Counted from the stretch's first letter, positions 44,664 through 52,874 are shown. The stretch: DNA of 64,000 nucleotides from Devosia sp. FJ2-5-3 (GCF_029201545.1 NZ_CP104007.1:2700501-2764500); one strand, 5' to 3'. The notes: generated from the letters alone by a model not told the origin. Program-made: numbers and translations.

Positions 44664-44734
44664 AGCGGGTAACGGGAATCGAACCCGTGTATTCAGCTTG
44701 GAAGGCTGCTGCTCTACCATTGAGCTATACCCGC
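44664..44734 (-). tRNA. tRNA-Gly (TCC)
   Basis: Cloverleaf on the minus strand: acceptor GCGGGTA / TACCCGC, D-loop AATGGTA, anticodon loop CTTCCAA (TCC), T-arm GGGTTCGATTCCC. The CCA end is not encoded. The first pair of the anticodon stem looks mismatched (G-A), a minor oddity. Confidence 0.95.
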
Positions 44735-44932
44735 CCGGAGCACCGAAGCGAAGGATGGCTTAGCGTAACCAGGCGGCAAAATGCAAGACCGTGCCTGTGG
44801 ATGAGATGGGTTTTTTCATCTGCTGCGCGATTTCTTTTGGGTAGATGCATCAAGGGTGTTGACACTCTTGCGAGTGGCAACCATAAACCGCCCAACGAAA
44901 CGCGATGCGCTTCGTTTCCTACCCGGAAATGT

Positions 44933-45017
44933 GGAGGGGTGGGAGAGTGGTTAAATCCATCAGACTGTAAATCTGACCGCTTAGCGTACACTGGTTCGAA
45001 TCCAGTCCCCTCCACCA
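44933..45017 (+). tRNA. tRNA-Tyr (GTA)
   Basis: Long-variable-arm tRNA: acceptor GGAGGGG / CCCCTCC, anticodon loop CTGTAAA (GTA), variable stem, T-loop TTCGAAT, with encoded CCA at 45015-45017. A hairpin (GGCCTCCC / GGGAGGCC at 45020-45038) follows. Beyond it, up to 45304, I see no gene. Confidence 0.96.
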
Positions 45018-45304
45018 CCGGCCTCCCTCAGGGAGGCCAATCGCCCGGAAGACCGGGCTCCCCCAAATCCTAGTATTGCACAGTTTCGGCCTGTTGGCGT
45101 CAGCTTCGCTCGCCTCGTCGCCCGCCGCTGCGCCTATGCCTAGCCGTGCAAATTGCCCACGGCCACGCCAACCGTCACGACCGCGCAAAAAACTTTCCCA
45201 GCCTAACGCATGTTGTCGATGGATCGCCCCTGCCGCCATAGCGTTAGTGCGGGAGCGGTGTGTGAAAGTATGTCTGCCGGATCCGCCGCCCTTCCAGGCT
45301 AGCA

Positions 45305-45814
45305 ATGACAATTGGGACGGACATGGATTTCCGAGGCAAACGCATTCTGGTCGTCGAGGACGATTATTTTCTCGCCAACGAAGTTTGTGATTATTTCAGG
45401 CGACACGAGGCGACAATATTGGGCCCCGCCCCCACGCCTTTTTATGCAGCCAACCTTCTCAGCCGGCGCGTCGACGGCGCGGTCCTCGACATAAGGCTGC
45501 ATTCGGAGACAGTTTTCGAACTGGCCGATCTTTTGCTCGAGCGGGGCACTCCACTCATTTTTGCCACGGCGATGGGAAGCGAACATATTCCCGAGCGGTT
45601 CCGCGGAATGCCCTATGTGCAAAAGCCATATCTCTGCGATGAACTGCTGATAAAAATGGACCGGCTGGTTTCTGCCCCGCGCGAGTTGGATAGACCCATC
45701 CTGGTCGATACCGCCCTCAAGCCCCGCGAGAGCCAGGACCGGCTGGCGCACCTCTTGATCAGGGTAATGCGGAGGAGGCTGGCGCGGACGGCAACTCCAG
45801 ATAAGTCGGTGTGA
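45305..45814 (+). CDS. Single-domain response regulator
   Basis: 169 residues: one receiver domain (about 12-125) and a basic C-terminal tail with no output domain. The acidic pair is in VVEDD, the phospho-acceptor is D62 (AVLDIRL), T88 and K107 (YVQKPY) complete the site. It belongs to the same kind of receiver as the protein at 47.2 kb. No histidine kinase is nearby. Its last 56 bases overlap the convergent Crp/Fnr gene. Confidence 0.85.
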   Translation: MTIGTDMDFRGKRILVVEDDYFLANEVCDYFRRHEATILGPAPTPFYAANLLSRRVDGAVLDIRLHSETVFELADLLLERGTPLIFATAMGSEHIPERFRGMPYVQKPYLCDELLIKMDRLVSAPRELDRPILVDTALKPRESQDRLAHLLIRVMRRRLARTATPDKSV

Positions 45815-46502
45815 AGCCGCCGATGTCCGCAAGCTTTTGCTGGTCGAGGACCCGGAGGCGCCTTGCCTGCGTCTCGATGAGGCCATCTCTTCGCAGGGCC
45901 TGAAGCGTCCGATTGACGTGTACGCTCGACAGGCCCAGATAATCTGCCAGCCGGGTCTGGCTCAGCGGAAACTCGATGATGCCGTCCAATGCGCTGCCGC
46001 TGGCGGCAAATCGCCACTGAATTTCGCAGATCAGATGCGCCATGCGCATCAGGGCATTCCTTGAGCCGATCGAAATCAGATGCTCGTCCGAAATTGCCCT
46101 TTCCCGCGCGAGGGCGGACAGAACGGCAGAAATGACTTCCGTGTGCTTCTCACTGACGGTCAGGAAATCTCCCAGAGGCAGCGTCCAGAGCGTCGCCGGA
46201 GTGAGCGCCATCAACATCGTATCGGGCGGGTCGGACATCAGTACCCCGTACCCACATATTTCACCGGGGAGATAGAGGGCGAGCAATTGCTCGCTGCCGG
46301 TGGCGCCGCCACGGTGCCGTCCGATCCATCCTGCACCGATAATCGCCAATCTGTTCTTGAGGGCAAGAGGCGCGCGGGTTGCAATATCCTGACGACTCCA
46401 GGGCAAGTCAGAGAGTGCCTCGCCTGCCGCTCCTTTCAAGACACCGCCTCCGGACAGCCTGGCGAGGAAGTCGCCGCCCCGGTCGTTCCGGTACAATTTC
46501 AT
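45759..46502 (-). CDS. Crp/Fnr-family transcriptional regulator
   Basis: 247 residues from the second of two adjacent ATG codons, which has GGAG five bases upstream. N-terminal cyclic-nucleotide-like sensor fold (LLALYLPGEICGYGVLM), C-terminal winged helix of the Crp type (FPLSQTRLADYLGLSSVHVNRTLQALRRDGLI). The FNR cysteines are absent, so it does not carry an FNR iron-sulfur cluster; the ligand is unknown. Members of this group in Rhizobiales are often stress or oxygen regulators. Ends overlap the receiver gene. Confidence 0.87.
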   Translation of the reverse strand: MKLYRNDRGGDFLARLSGGGVLKGAAGEALSDLPWSRQDIATRAPLALKNRLAIIGAGWIGRHRGGATGSEQLLALYLPGEICGYGVLMSDPPDTMLMALTPATLWTLPLGDFLTVSEKHTEVISAVLSALARERAISDEHLISIGSRNALMRMAHLICEIQWRFAASGSALDGIIEFPLSQTRLADYLGLSSVHVNRTLQALRRDGLIETQARRLRVLDQQKLADIGGFTPTYLELPSAPASSALP

Positions 46503-46505
46503 CAT

Positions 46506-46962
46506 CGCTCCAGGGCACTATGAATTGCCAACATGGAGAGAACGCAGCGCATCGCTTTAGGTCCCGCCGCTGGGGTAAAATGACTGTAAGCCAAGCCGGC
46601 AGCATTTTGGCCAAACGCCTTAAACGAGCGCGTAGAGGGGAGGTCTGCGGGATAGGTGCGGTGGTCGGCCTCTCGCACGATTGTGGCGACGTCATCGCCA
46701 CAGGCGGTCGAAGATTAACCCAGGTTAGCGATCCGCAATTATCCCGGGGACGGGAAGCGCACAATTTGCGAGTCGGCGCAGCCGGGACGGCCACGCGCAA
46801 ATATAGACTCAGACGCCGAGCCCGGGCGGCCTCCTCGATGGCGGGCAAAAAATGTTCTGGCTTGGGCCGTGCATGCGGCATTCAGCCACAAAATGCGCAT
46901 ACTCCCTTACGGAACTTACGCGCATTCACGGTGTTGACGCATTAATAATTGCTGAGGCTAAC
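46506..46962. other. Intergenic region with an EcfG-like promoter only
   Basis: 457 bases with open frames of no convincing composition. It contains a short hairpin (GTGGCGA / TCGCCAC near 46683-46701) and the promoter at 46911-46935. I see nothing else. Confidence 0.6.
46911..46935 (+). promoter_or_regulatory. EcfG-like promoter of the 55-residue gene
   Basis: GGAAC (46911-46915), 16 bases, TGTT (46932-46935), one mismatch to GGAAC-N16-CGTT. It ends 28 bases before the ATG at 46963. Confidence 0.65.
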
Positions 46963-47130
46963 ATGGCGAAGCCGGACGACGACCGCAATCCTTATGCACC
47001 GCGAAAGGACACGCCTGTCCCGCCAGTGGGCCCGCATGCGCGCACGGACTTGTTGGATGAGAATAAAGGGACGGGCACTGATTCCCTGGCCGGTGGTGCC
47101 AGGGTCGAAAGCGATGTGGGCCCGGACTAA
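46963..47130 (+). CDS. Small polar hypothetical protein, probably stress-induced
   Basis: 55 residues from the ATG at 46963 (MAKPDDDRNPYAPRKDTP), with GAGG five bases upstream. Rich in Asp, Pro and Gly, with no hydrophobic core, so probably disordered. I do not recognise a family. The EcfG-like promoter just upstream and the position before a receiver gene suggest a general-stress role. The longer frame from 46852 would run through the promoter and is rejected. Confidence 0.6.
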   Translation: MAKPDDDRNPYAPRKDTPVPPVGPHARTDLLDENKGTGTDSLAGGARVESDVGPD

Positions 47131-47240
47131 ATTGAGCAGAGCAGAAACAAGCCCTAAACTCGGGCTATTGAACCGTCGCGCGTTGCCAATATTATGGCCA
47201 TCGAACCCTGCCCATTCCATAGACCAAGGGAAGGCGAGAC

Positions 47241-47621
47241 ATGAAAGAGCTTAGTGGGCGCCGGATCCTTATCGCTGAAGATGAATACCTCATCGCCATG
47301 GATCTGGTGGAAGCACTGGAGTCTCTTGGCGCCGAGGTGATTGGGCCTGTGGGCACCGTCCTGCAGGGCAGCAGGCTGATTGCTGCCGAGAGCATTCACG
47401 CGGCTGTTTTGGACGTCAATCTGCAGGGCGAGCTGGTATTTCCGCTGGCTGACGAACTGGCCGGGCAGTCGATACCCTTCGTTTTTGCGACCGGCTACAA
47501 TGACGGGTCCATTCCCGAACGCTTCGACCATATCGAGCGCTTCGGCAAGCCGTGTTCCCGCGAGGAAATGCAGCGGCTGGTCGACGTGATCACACAATCC
47601 GGTGGCGTGGTCGACGTCTAG
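47241..47621 (+). CDS. Single-domain response regulator
   Basis: 126 residues, a receiver domain and nothing else. E13-D14 acidic pocket (IAEDEYL), phospho-acceptor D58 (AVLDVNL), T84 (FATGY) and K103 (FGKPC). It resembles the receiver at 45.3 kb across the whole domain (both have IPERF after FAT). AGGGAAGGCGAG gives a good ribosome site. No partner kinase adjacent. A role in general-stress phosphorelay is possible but not shown. Confidence 0.87.
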   Translation: MKELSGRRILIAEDEYLIAMDLVEALESLGAEVIGPVGTVLQGSRLIAAESIHAAVLDVNLQGELVFPLADELAGQSIPFVFATGYNDGSIPERFDHIERFGKPCSREEMQRLVDVITQSGGVVDV

Positions 47622-47666
47622 GGCACCAAGGCCGGAATCACCTTCCGTCCCATCGATACCCGACAG

Positions 47667-47700
47667 AAAAAGGCCCGCTTGAAGCGGGCCGATCTATTTT
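47667..47700. terminator. Bidirectional terminator between receiver gene and PRC-barrel gene
   Basis: Stem GGCCCGC / GCGGGCC (47672-47678, 47684-47690). Plus strand is followed by GATCTATTTT, minus strand by TTTTTC, so the minus-strand PRC-barrel transcript is the better served. Confidence 0.85.
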
Positions 47701-47998
47701 AGTGGTGATGATGCTCAGGCATCTCCTTGAGCTGGTCCTTGGTCCAGGTCGTGACCGCATGGACATGGCCATTCTCGTCGCGCATAAACTCGAGATCGCT
47801 CAAGGGAACGGCGACCGGCTTTGCGCCAATTCCCAGGAAGCCGCCGACATCGATAATGGCAGTGGTGGACGCGCCAGCGCCGTGCACATGGTCGATCTTG
47901 CCGACCTTGTGGTCGTCGGCACCGTAGATGGTTGCATCCTTGAGAACATCCGGGGTGAGTTCGGCAGCGCCGAGGCGCACGTGATTGCTATGATCCAT
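47699..47998 (-). CDS. PRC-barrel (DUF2171-like) domain protein
   Basis: 99 residues with a PRC-barrel-like core (DATIYGADDHKVGKIDHVH, AVPLSDLEFMRDENG). Both ends are His-rich (MDHSNH and a four-His end), which might bind metal, though this is a guess. Such proteins are frequent in Rhizobiales stress regions. AAGGAG nine bases upstream of the ATG. Function unknown. Confidence 0.8.
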   Translation of the reverse strand: MDHSNHVRLGAAELTPDVLKDATIYGADDHKVGKIDHVHGAGASTTAIIDVGGFLGIGAKPVAVPLSDLEFMRDENGHVHAVTTWTKDQLKEMPEHHHH

Positions 47999-48304
47999 TT
48001 AGCTGGCTCCTTCTTTGTATCTCCTGCTCAATCCCGGAACGAGCACAAGCGTTCCCCCACTCACCGAGTGGTGTAGAGGACGACGCCTGCGCCGCGCCGG
48101 GTCGAAACCAATTTGGCGCCGCCGGGCCTGACCGTCCGAGAAGAAAGCTGTGCGACAGATCCTTGGGTGTGCGACGCAGACGCAGAAAGGGAGCGAGCCG
48201 GCAGGATTTGGCGCCCCTCCCGAAAATGGCGAAACGGGTCCGGGGGAAAACGCCGTTTCCCCTTGCGCAGGCGAAAGTTTGCGATTAGACACTGGCTCGC
48301 CTGA

Positions 48305-48380
48305 AGGGGTTTAGCTCAGTTGGTAGAGCATCGGTCTCCAAAACCGAGGGTCGTGGGTTCGAGTCCCCCAGCCCCTGCCA
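48305..48380 (+). tRNA. tRNA-Trp (CCA)
   Basis: Acceptor AGGGGTT / AGCCCCT, D-arm GCTCAGTTGGTAGAGC, anticodon loop CTCCAAA (CCA), T-arm GTGGGTTCGAGTCCCCC-like, encoded 3' CCA at 48378-48380. It is not next to secE-nusG as in many bacteria but ahead of rlmB. Confidence 0.96.
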
Positions 48381-48430
48381 GGCAATAATCAAGACATCGT
48401 TGTGATTGCGCACCGCAGGGCATTGCCGCC

Positions 48431-49210
48431 ATGCGCGAAAGGCGCTACGCGCTTTCTATGAGCCGCAACAAATTTCCGCCCAAGCCCAAATACGACCCCG
48501 ATGAGGGTCCCGTTTATCTCTATGGCCTGCACACTGTGCGGGCGGCGCTGGACAATCCAGGCCGCACCAAAAAGGAGCTGCTGGCCACCCCCAACGGTCT
48601 GAACCGCCTCAAGGAGAGTGGTGATATCGGGCGCGTCAGTGTGCGCGAGACGACGCCCAAAGATCTCGATCGCCTGCTGGGCGGCGAAGCCGTGCACCAG
48701 GGCCTGGCGCTGGAAGTCGATCCCGTCAGCCGCTTTGGCCTCGACGACATCCACGCCCTCAAGCTGGTGGTGGTTCTCGACCAGGTCACGGATCCGCACA
48801 ATGTCGGCGCTATCCTGCGCACGGCCTGCGCATTCGGCGCCGATGCCGTTATCACCACGGCCCGCCACTCGCCCCGCGAAACCGGCGTGATGGCGAAATC
48901 CGCCTCCGGCGCCCTCGATCTCGTGCCGATGATCGAAGTCCGCAATCTGGCGGACGCGCTGGAGAAGCTCAAGGATCGCGGCATGACCGTGCTGGGCTTT
49001 GATTCGGAAGCATCTGCCCCGCTCAAGCCGCGAACCGACGACACGCCGCTGGCCGTGGTGCTCGGCGCCGAAGGCAAGGGACTGCGCCAGCGCACGCGCG
49101 AATTGTGCGACGAGATGGTGCGGCTGGACATGCCAGGCCCGATCAAATCCCTCAACGTGTCCAACGCCGCCGCGATTGCCCTCTTTGCCGCGACGGCCGG
49201 GAGAAGCTGA
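48431..49210 (+). CDS. rlmB: 23S rRNA (guanosine-2'-O)-methyltransferase RlmB-like (SPOUT/TrmH family)
   Basis: 259 residues. N-terminal substrate domain (YLYGLHTVRAALDNP) and a C-terminal SPOUT domain with motif 1 DQVTDPHNVGAILRT, motif 2 VLGAEGKGLR and motif 3 IKSLNVSNAAAIALF. The expected reaction is 2'-O-methylation of G2251 in 23S rRNA. An in-frame ATG at 48458 (MSRNKFPPKPKY) may be the real start; neither has a strong ribosome site. Its stop overlaps the next gene (TGATG). Confidence 0.9.
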   Translation: MRERRYALSMSRNKFPPKPKYDPDEGPVYLYGLHTVRAALDNPGRTKKELLATPNGLNRLKESGDIGRVSVRETTPKDLDRLLGGEAVHQGLALEVDPVSRFGLDDIHALKLVVVLDQVTDPHNVGAILRTACAFGADAVITTARHSPRETGVMAKSASGALDLVPMIEVRNLADALEKLKDRGMTVLGFDSEASAPLKPRTDDTPLAVVLGAEGKGLRQRTRELCDEMVRLDMPGPIKSLNVSNAAAIALFAATAGRS

Positions 49211-49599
49211 TGAGCGTTTTCGAACCCTTCGCCATGGCCCTTCGCCTCTCTGGCGTTACGCTGGAGCAGGAGGCGCTGGAAACGGCGCTGAAGCAGCTGA
49301 CCTCGCGCTATGAGGCGGAAGATGCCGATGGCAGTTTCTACGCGCAGGTGGATGTTCCAGTGGAACAGCCGGTGCGCGCGCTTCTCGATCTGGCGGAGCG
49401 CTCCGGGCCGAGCATTGCCGCAATGCTCGAAGACCGCCGACTTGGCCGGGCCGTTCTCGACATGGCATTCGACTACCCGCCCCATGGCGAAGCAATGTCG
49501 GCAAGGCTGCCGGCTCATGCGGTCGCGGCGATTGCGGGCTTTGGGATCGATATCGAGTTTTCGGTCTACCTGACCGATGTCGAAGAAGACGACGAATAG
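49210..49599 (+). CDS. Hypothetical protein, DUF4279-like
   Basis: 129 residues, ATG overlapping the rlmB stop, so it is co-translated. The arrangement of an N-terminal strand (FEPFAMALRLSG), a helix-rich middle and the end LPAHAVAAIAGFGIDIEFSVYL is like the DUF4279 family, whose function is unknown; this match is by eye and weak. The tail is acidic (DVEEDDE). No signal peptide. Confidence 0.55.
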   Translation: MSVFEPFAMALRLSGVTLEQEALETALKQLTSRYEAEDADGSFYAQVDVPVEQPVRALLDLAERSGPSIAAMLEDRRLGRAVLDMAFDYPPHGEAMSARLPAHAVAAIAGFGIDIEFSVYLTDVEEDDE

Positions 49600-49624
49600 G
49601 CGCCCACTGGGCGCCTATTTCTTA

Positions 49625-49734
49625 TCTAGAGCGTTTCCAGGAAAAGTGGACACCACTTTTCCGGTTCGGAAGCGCGAGAAAACAAGGACTTGCAGTGATT
49701 TCATCGCGTCAACGACGCGGTGAAATGCTCTAGA
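49625..49734. repeat. Dispersed palindromic repeat, copy 1
   Basis: 110 bases bounded by inverted ends TCTAGAGCGTTTC and GAAATGCTCTAGA (12 of 13 matching). Inside is a perfect hairpin GGAAAAGTGG / CCACTTTTCC. The TAG inside the right end is the stop codon of the deacetylase gene. A second, shorter copy lies inverted at 58986-59073. This type of repeat is common between genes in Rhizobiales. Confidence 0.8.
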
Positions 49735-50614
49735 GCTGTTCGGCGCTCTCGTCGGCCATTCCAGCGGTGATCAGGTCGCGACCGAAGATCTTCCCGTTGC
49801 GCGGGACAAGCCGGACGACCGTGTAGCCCTTTTTCGCCAGCTGATCGAGGAATGCAGGGAGCATGTCCACGGTGCGTTGGTGGATATCGTGGAAGAGGAT
49901 GATACCGCTGCCCCGCGCATCCAGACGCGCAATGGTGCGCTGGGCGACCACGGCCGCGCTGTCGCGATAATAATCCTTGCTATCGATATCGACGTCGAGC
50001 ACGACGGCGCCGCTCTGCAACAGATTGGTGCGCAGGAAACCGGTCTGGCTGAGATATGGGAAACGGAAGAAGGGGGCAGCCGCCCTGCCCGACCCTTCGA
50101 GCGCGGCGGCAACGGCCTCCTCGCCCTTGACGATCTCGTTGATCGCTTCCTGCCGCGTCAGTTTGGAGAGATCGACATGGCCATAGGTGTGGCTGCCGAC
50201 GGCATGCCCGCGCTGCGCGACCTGCTGGGCGAGGCGCGGATTGGCCTTGGCGGCCGAGCCGAGCATGAGGAAGGTGGCCTTGACGCCATAATCGTCGAGC
50301 GTGTCCAGGATGACAGATGTCTTGCCGACGCGCGGACCATCGTCGAATGTCAGGACGACTTCGCCGGGCTTGAGGACGATGTCGCTGGTGCTGGCGACTG
50401 CCAGCGTGCGTCCCGCGATATTGCGCGGCGAGAAAATCTCCCGCGGCAGGGGCTGCTCCATGCGCGCGACGGCAGGGCTCACAAAGGCCGAAGTGGCGAT
50501 GGGGTCGAGCTTGGCCGTATCGGCCAGACGCGGCTCGGGGCTCACCGGCTTGGCACATCCGCCCAGCAGAGCGCCGGCAACCACAAGAGACAAAACAAAG
50601 CGTGAAACCGACAC
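49730..50614 (-). CDS. Polysaccharide deacetylase (NodB-like) lipoprotein
   Basis: 294 residues, GTG start, lipobox LLGGC with Cys at about residue 20, so probably attached to a membrane in the periplasm. The NodB domain shows all five motifs: TFDDGP, HTYGH, RFPY, the DIDSKDYYRDS segment and ILFHDIH. It would remove acetyl (or similar) groups from a cell-envelope polysaccharide; substrate unknown. Its TAG stop lies within the repeat at 49625-49734. Divergent from benE. Confidence 0.88.
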   Translation of the reverse strand: MSVSRFVLSLVVAGALLGGCAKPVSPEPRLADTAKLDPIATSAFVSPAVARMEQPLPREIFSPRNIAGRTLAVASTSDIVLKPGEVVLTFDDGPRVGKTSVILDTLDDYGVKATFLMLGSAAKANPRLAQQVAQRGHAVGSHTYGHVDLSKLTRQEAINEIVKGEEAVAAALEGSGRAAAPFFRFPYLSQTGFLRTNLLQSGAVVLDVDIDSKDYYRDSAAVVAQRTIARLDARGSGIILFHDIHQRTVDMLPAFLDQLAKKGYTVVRLVPRNGKIFGRDLITAGMADESAEQL

Positions 50615-50674
50615 AGCGCCAACTCGGATGAAGCAATCTTGCGTCCGAGAATTTGCGATTATGGTTAATAATCC

Positions 50675-50696
50675 ACTTTCTAAAGATTAAGAAAGT
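50675..50696. promoter_or_regulatory. Inverted repeat in the deacetylase-benE spacer
   Basis: ACTTTCT / AGAAAGT, 7-bp arms eight bases apart in the 281-base divergent spacer. It may be an operator for either gene. There is no other support. Confidence 0.35.
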
Positions 50697-50895
50697 CTTG
50701 TTTTCCGGGGGTTTAGCAAGAATTGGCGCGAATAAGTCGTTTGCGCACCCACGTCTGCAACACCGCGCGGGCGACGCGGAGGAGAGCGCCGGGCGCGCCG
50801 GCACGGCGGGAGCGATTCCCACGGGTCCGACTGCGTGCTTTCCATTCAAGCTGGGGCTGAATAGCCTGCGAGGCGAATTTTCGGGGGGAATCAGG

Positions 50896-52089
50896 ATGAA
50901 CTCGAGCGTCACAAGTGAAGCTGCGCCGCGACAGGACTTCCTGCAGCCATTGCTGGCGGGGGGGCTTGCCGCCATTGTCGGCTATGCGAGCACGTTCACA
51001 CTCGTCCTGGCGGCGCTGACCGCGGCGGGGGCCTCGCCCCAGCAGGCTGGTTCGGGCCTCTTCTCGGTCTGCATCGCCATCGGCATTCTCAATATTGTCG
51101 TGGCCGCGCGGGTGAAAACGCCGATCAGTTTTGCCTGGTCGACCCCCGGGGTCGCGTTTCTCCTGACAGTTGGCGAGCCGGTGGGGTCGTTTCCAGCTGT
51201 GGCGGGGGCGTTTCTCGTTGTCGCCGTGCTGATCGTGATTACCGGGCTGGTGAAGCCACTGGGACGCGCCATCGCCGCCATCCCCTCGGCGCTTGCCAAT
51301 GCCATGCTGGCCGGCATGCTGCTGACGCTTTGCCTCGCGCCGATCACCGCGGTGGCCGAAATGCCGATGCTGGCCCTGCCCATTCTGCTGGCCTGGATGA
51401 TCGCGCTCAAATTTGCACGGCGCTATGCAGTGCCCGTGGCCGTGGTGGTCACCGGGATTATCCTCGCCACCACGACCAATCTGCCCGCCGGAGCGCTGGA
51501 CGGGGCATGGCCGAGTCTCGTGCCCGTGATGCCCGTCTTCACCTGGGATGCAATCGTGCGAATCGGCCTGCCCTTCTATGTGGTGACCATGGCCTCGCAG
51601 AATCTGCCGGGGCTCGCGGTGATGAAAGCCAATGGCTATGATTTGCGCCCGGCACCGCTTTTCGTACTGACCGGCGCCGCGAGCGCGGTAACCGCGTTTT
51701 TCGGCGGGCACACCAGCAATCTGGCGGCGATCACCGCAGCGATCTGTGCAGGACCGGAAGCGCATCCCGATCCGGACAAGCGCTGGCCCGCGCCTGTCGC
51801 CGCCGGCGTCGTCTATCTGATCCTGGGGCCGGCCGCGAGCATCGCCGCAGCGTTCATCGCCGCCTCGCCGCCCGTGCTCATCCAGGCCGTCGCCGGGCTT
51901 GCCCTGCTGTCCAGCCTCGCCTCAGCCTTGTCGGGTGCCCTGGCGGAGGAGCAAACGCGGCTGCCGGCAATCCTCACCTTTGTCGCCACGGCGTCGGGCG
52001 TGACCATTATCGGGGTCGGCGCCCCGTTCTGGGGCCTTGTCGGGGGCATCGCCCTGCTGCTCATGCTCCGCACACGGACACCGGCGTGA
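50896..52089 (+). CDS. benE: BenE-family benzoate/H+ symporter
   Basis: 397 residues from the ATG at 50896 (MNSSVTSEAAPRQDFLQPLL); a longer in-frame extension to 50653 is not membrane-like and has no ribosome site. About twelve hydrophobic segments; the family is recognised from FAWSTPGVAFLL, ASQNLPGLAVMKANGYD and GGHTSNLAAITAAICAGPEAHPDP. Substrate inferred from the family. No benzoate-degradation genes are adjacent; the next gene, mobA, is coupled by a GTGA overlap. Confidence 0.88.
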   Translation: MNSSVTSEAAPRQDFLQPLLAGGLAAIVGYASTFTLVLAALTAAGASPQQAGSGLFSVCIAIGILNIVVAARVKTPISFAWSTPGVAFLLTVGEPVGSFPAVAGAFLVVAVLIVITGLVKPLGRAIAAIPSALANAMLAGMLLTLCLAPITAVAEMPMLALPILLAWMIALKFARRYAVPVAVVVTGIILATTTNLPAGALDGAWPSLVPVMPVFTWDAIVRIGLPFYVVTMASQNLPGLAVMKANGYDLRPAPLFVLTGAASAVTAFFGGHTSNLAAITAAICAGPEAHPDPDKRWPAPVAAGVVYLILGPAASIAAAFIAASPPVLIQAVAGLALLSSLASALSGALAEEQTRLPAILTFVATASGVTIIGVGAPFWGLVGGIALLLMLRTRTPA

Positions 52090-52679
52090 GTGTCCATGCC
52101 GTGATTCTGGCCGGTGGCCTCGGCTCCCGGCTTGGGCATGTGCGCAAGGCCGACCTCATTGTCGACGGACAGAGATTGATCGACCGCGTCGCGGGTCGGC
52201 TGGGCGGAATAGACGGAACCCTGCTGGTTTCGACCGGCACCCACACAAGGCTCAAGCTGCCGGCCGGAGCCATCGGCGTGCCGGATGCCGAAATGCAATC
52301 CAGAGGCCCGCTGGCCGGAATCACCGCGGCCGCGTCCTATCTTCGCGAGATGGGCATAGCGCGCGACGTCCTTGTGAGCGTCGCGGTGGATTCGCCCTTT
52401 CTCCCCGAGGACTATGTTCCGCGCCTTACCCAGACGCCCGAAGACGCGGCCTATGCCAGTTTCGGCGACGCATTTTATCCAACCAATGCGGCTTGGCCGC
52501 TCGAATCTCTTTGGTCCGCTCTCGCGATTCACCAGACGAATGCCGGTCCGAAGTCGATTCTGGCGGCGATTGGAGCGCGACGGGTCGACTGGAGCCAACT
52601 CTTCACGGAAGACCCGTTTGCCAGCCTCAATAGCCTCTCAGACCTCATCGAAATGCAGCGCAGGGCACAAAAAGCCTGA
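52086..52679 (+). CDS. mobA: Molybdenum cofactor guanylyltransferase (MobA-like)
   Basis: 197 residues, GTG start overlapping the benE stop. N-terminal nucleotide motif ILAGGLGSRLGHVRKADL is a variant of LAGGxSxRMGxxKA; GPLAGI, the metal site VDSPFLP and a NxxxPEDL-like ASLNSLSDL near the end fit MobA. Expected to attach GMP to molybdopterin for DMSO-reductase-type enzymes. The pairing with benE is odd and may be accidental. Confidence 0.75.
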   Translation: MSVHAVILAGGLGSRLGHVRKADLIVDGQRLIDRVAGRLGGIDGTLLVSTGTHTRLKLPAGAIGVPDAEMQSRGPLAGITAAASYLREMGIARDVLVSVAVDSPFLPEDYVPRLTQTPEDAAYASFGDAFYPTNAAWPLESLWSALAIHQTNAGPKSILAAIGARRVDWSQLFTEDPFASLNSLSDLIEMQRRAQKA

Positions 52680-52874
52680 GAGCGCGGGCGTTTTCCGCCG
52701 AGCCGGCGTGTGAGAAAAACCCGCCAAAGCGCCGCCGCGATTGAGCTTTCCCAATTTTATTCACAGGCAAATGCATTGGGGGCTTGGCAAACCAAATCAG
52801 TCGGGGTACATCGACCTCGCCTTCAGCAAGAAGGCACACCGAAAGGCCCCTACCAAAGGCCTACCGAAAAGTGT

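Noticed and set aside
46379..46945. 188-codon plus-strand frame between the Crp/Fnr gene and the 55-residue gene
   Set aside because: It starts inside the Crp/Fnr gene, is Arg-rich and low in structure, and would cross the EcfG-like promoter.
47699..47716. Four C-terminal His of the PRC-barrel protein as an artificial tag
   Set aside because: It is only four His in native genomic context with a natural stop and terminator; the N-terminus is also His-bearing.
48040..48062. Second EcfG-like promoter near GGAAC before the PRC-barrel gene
   Set aside because: GGAAC and CGTT are present but only nine bases apart, far from the required 16-17.
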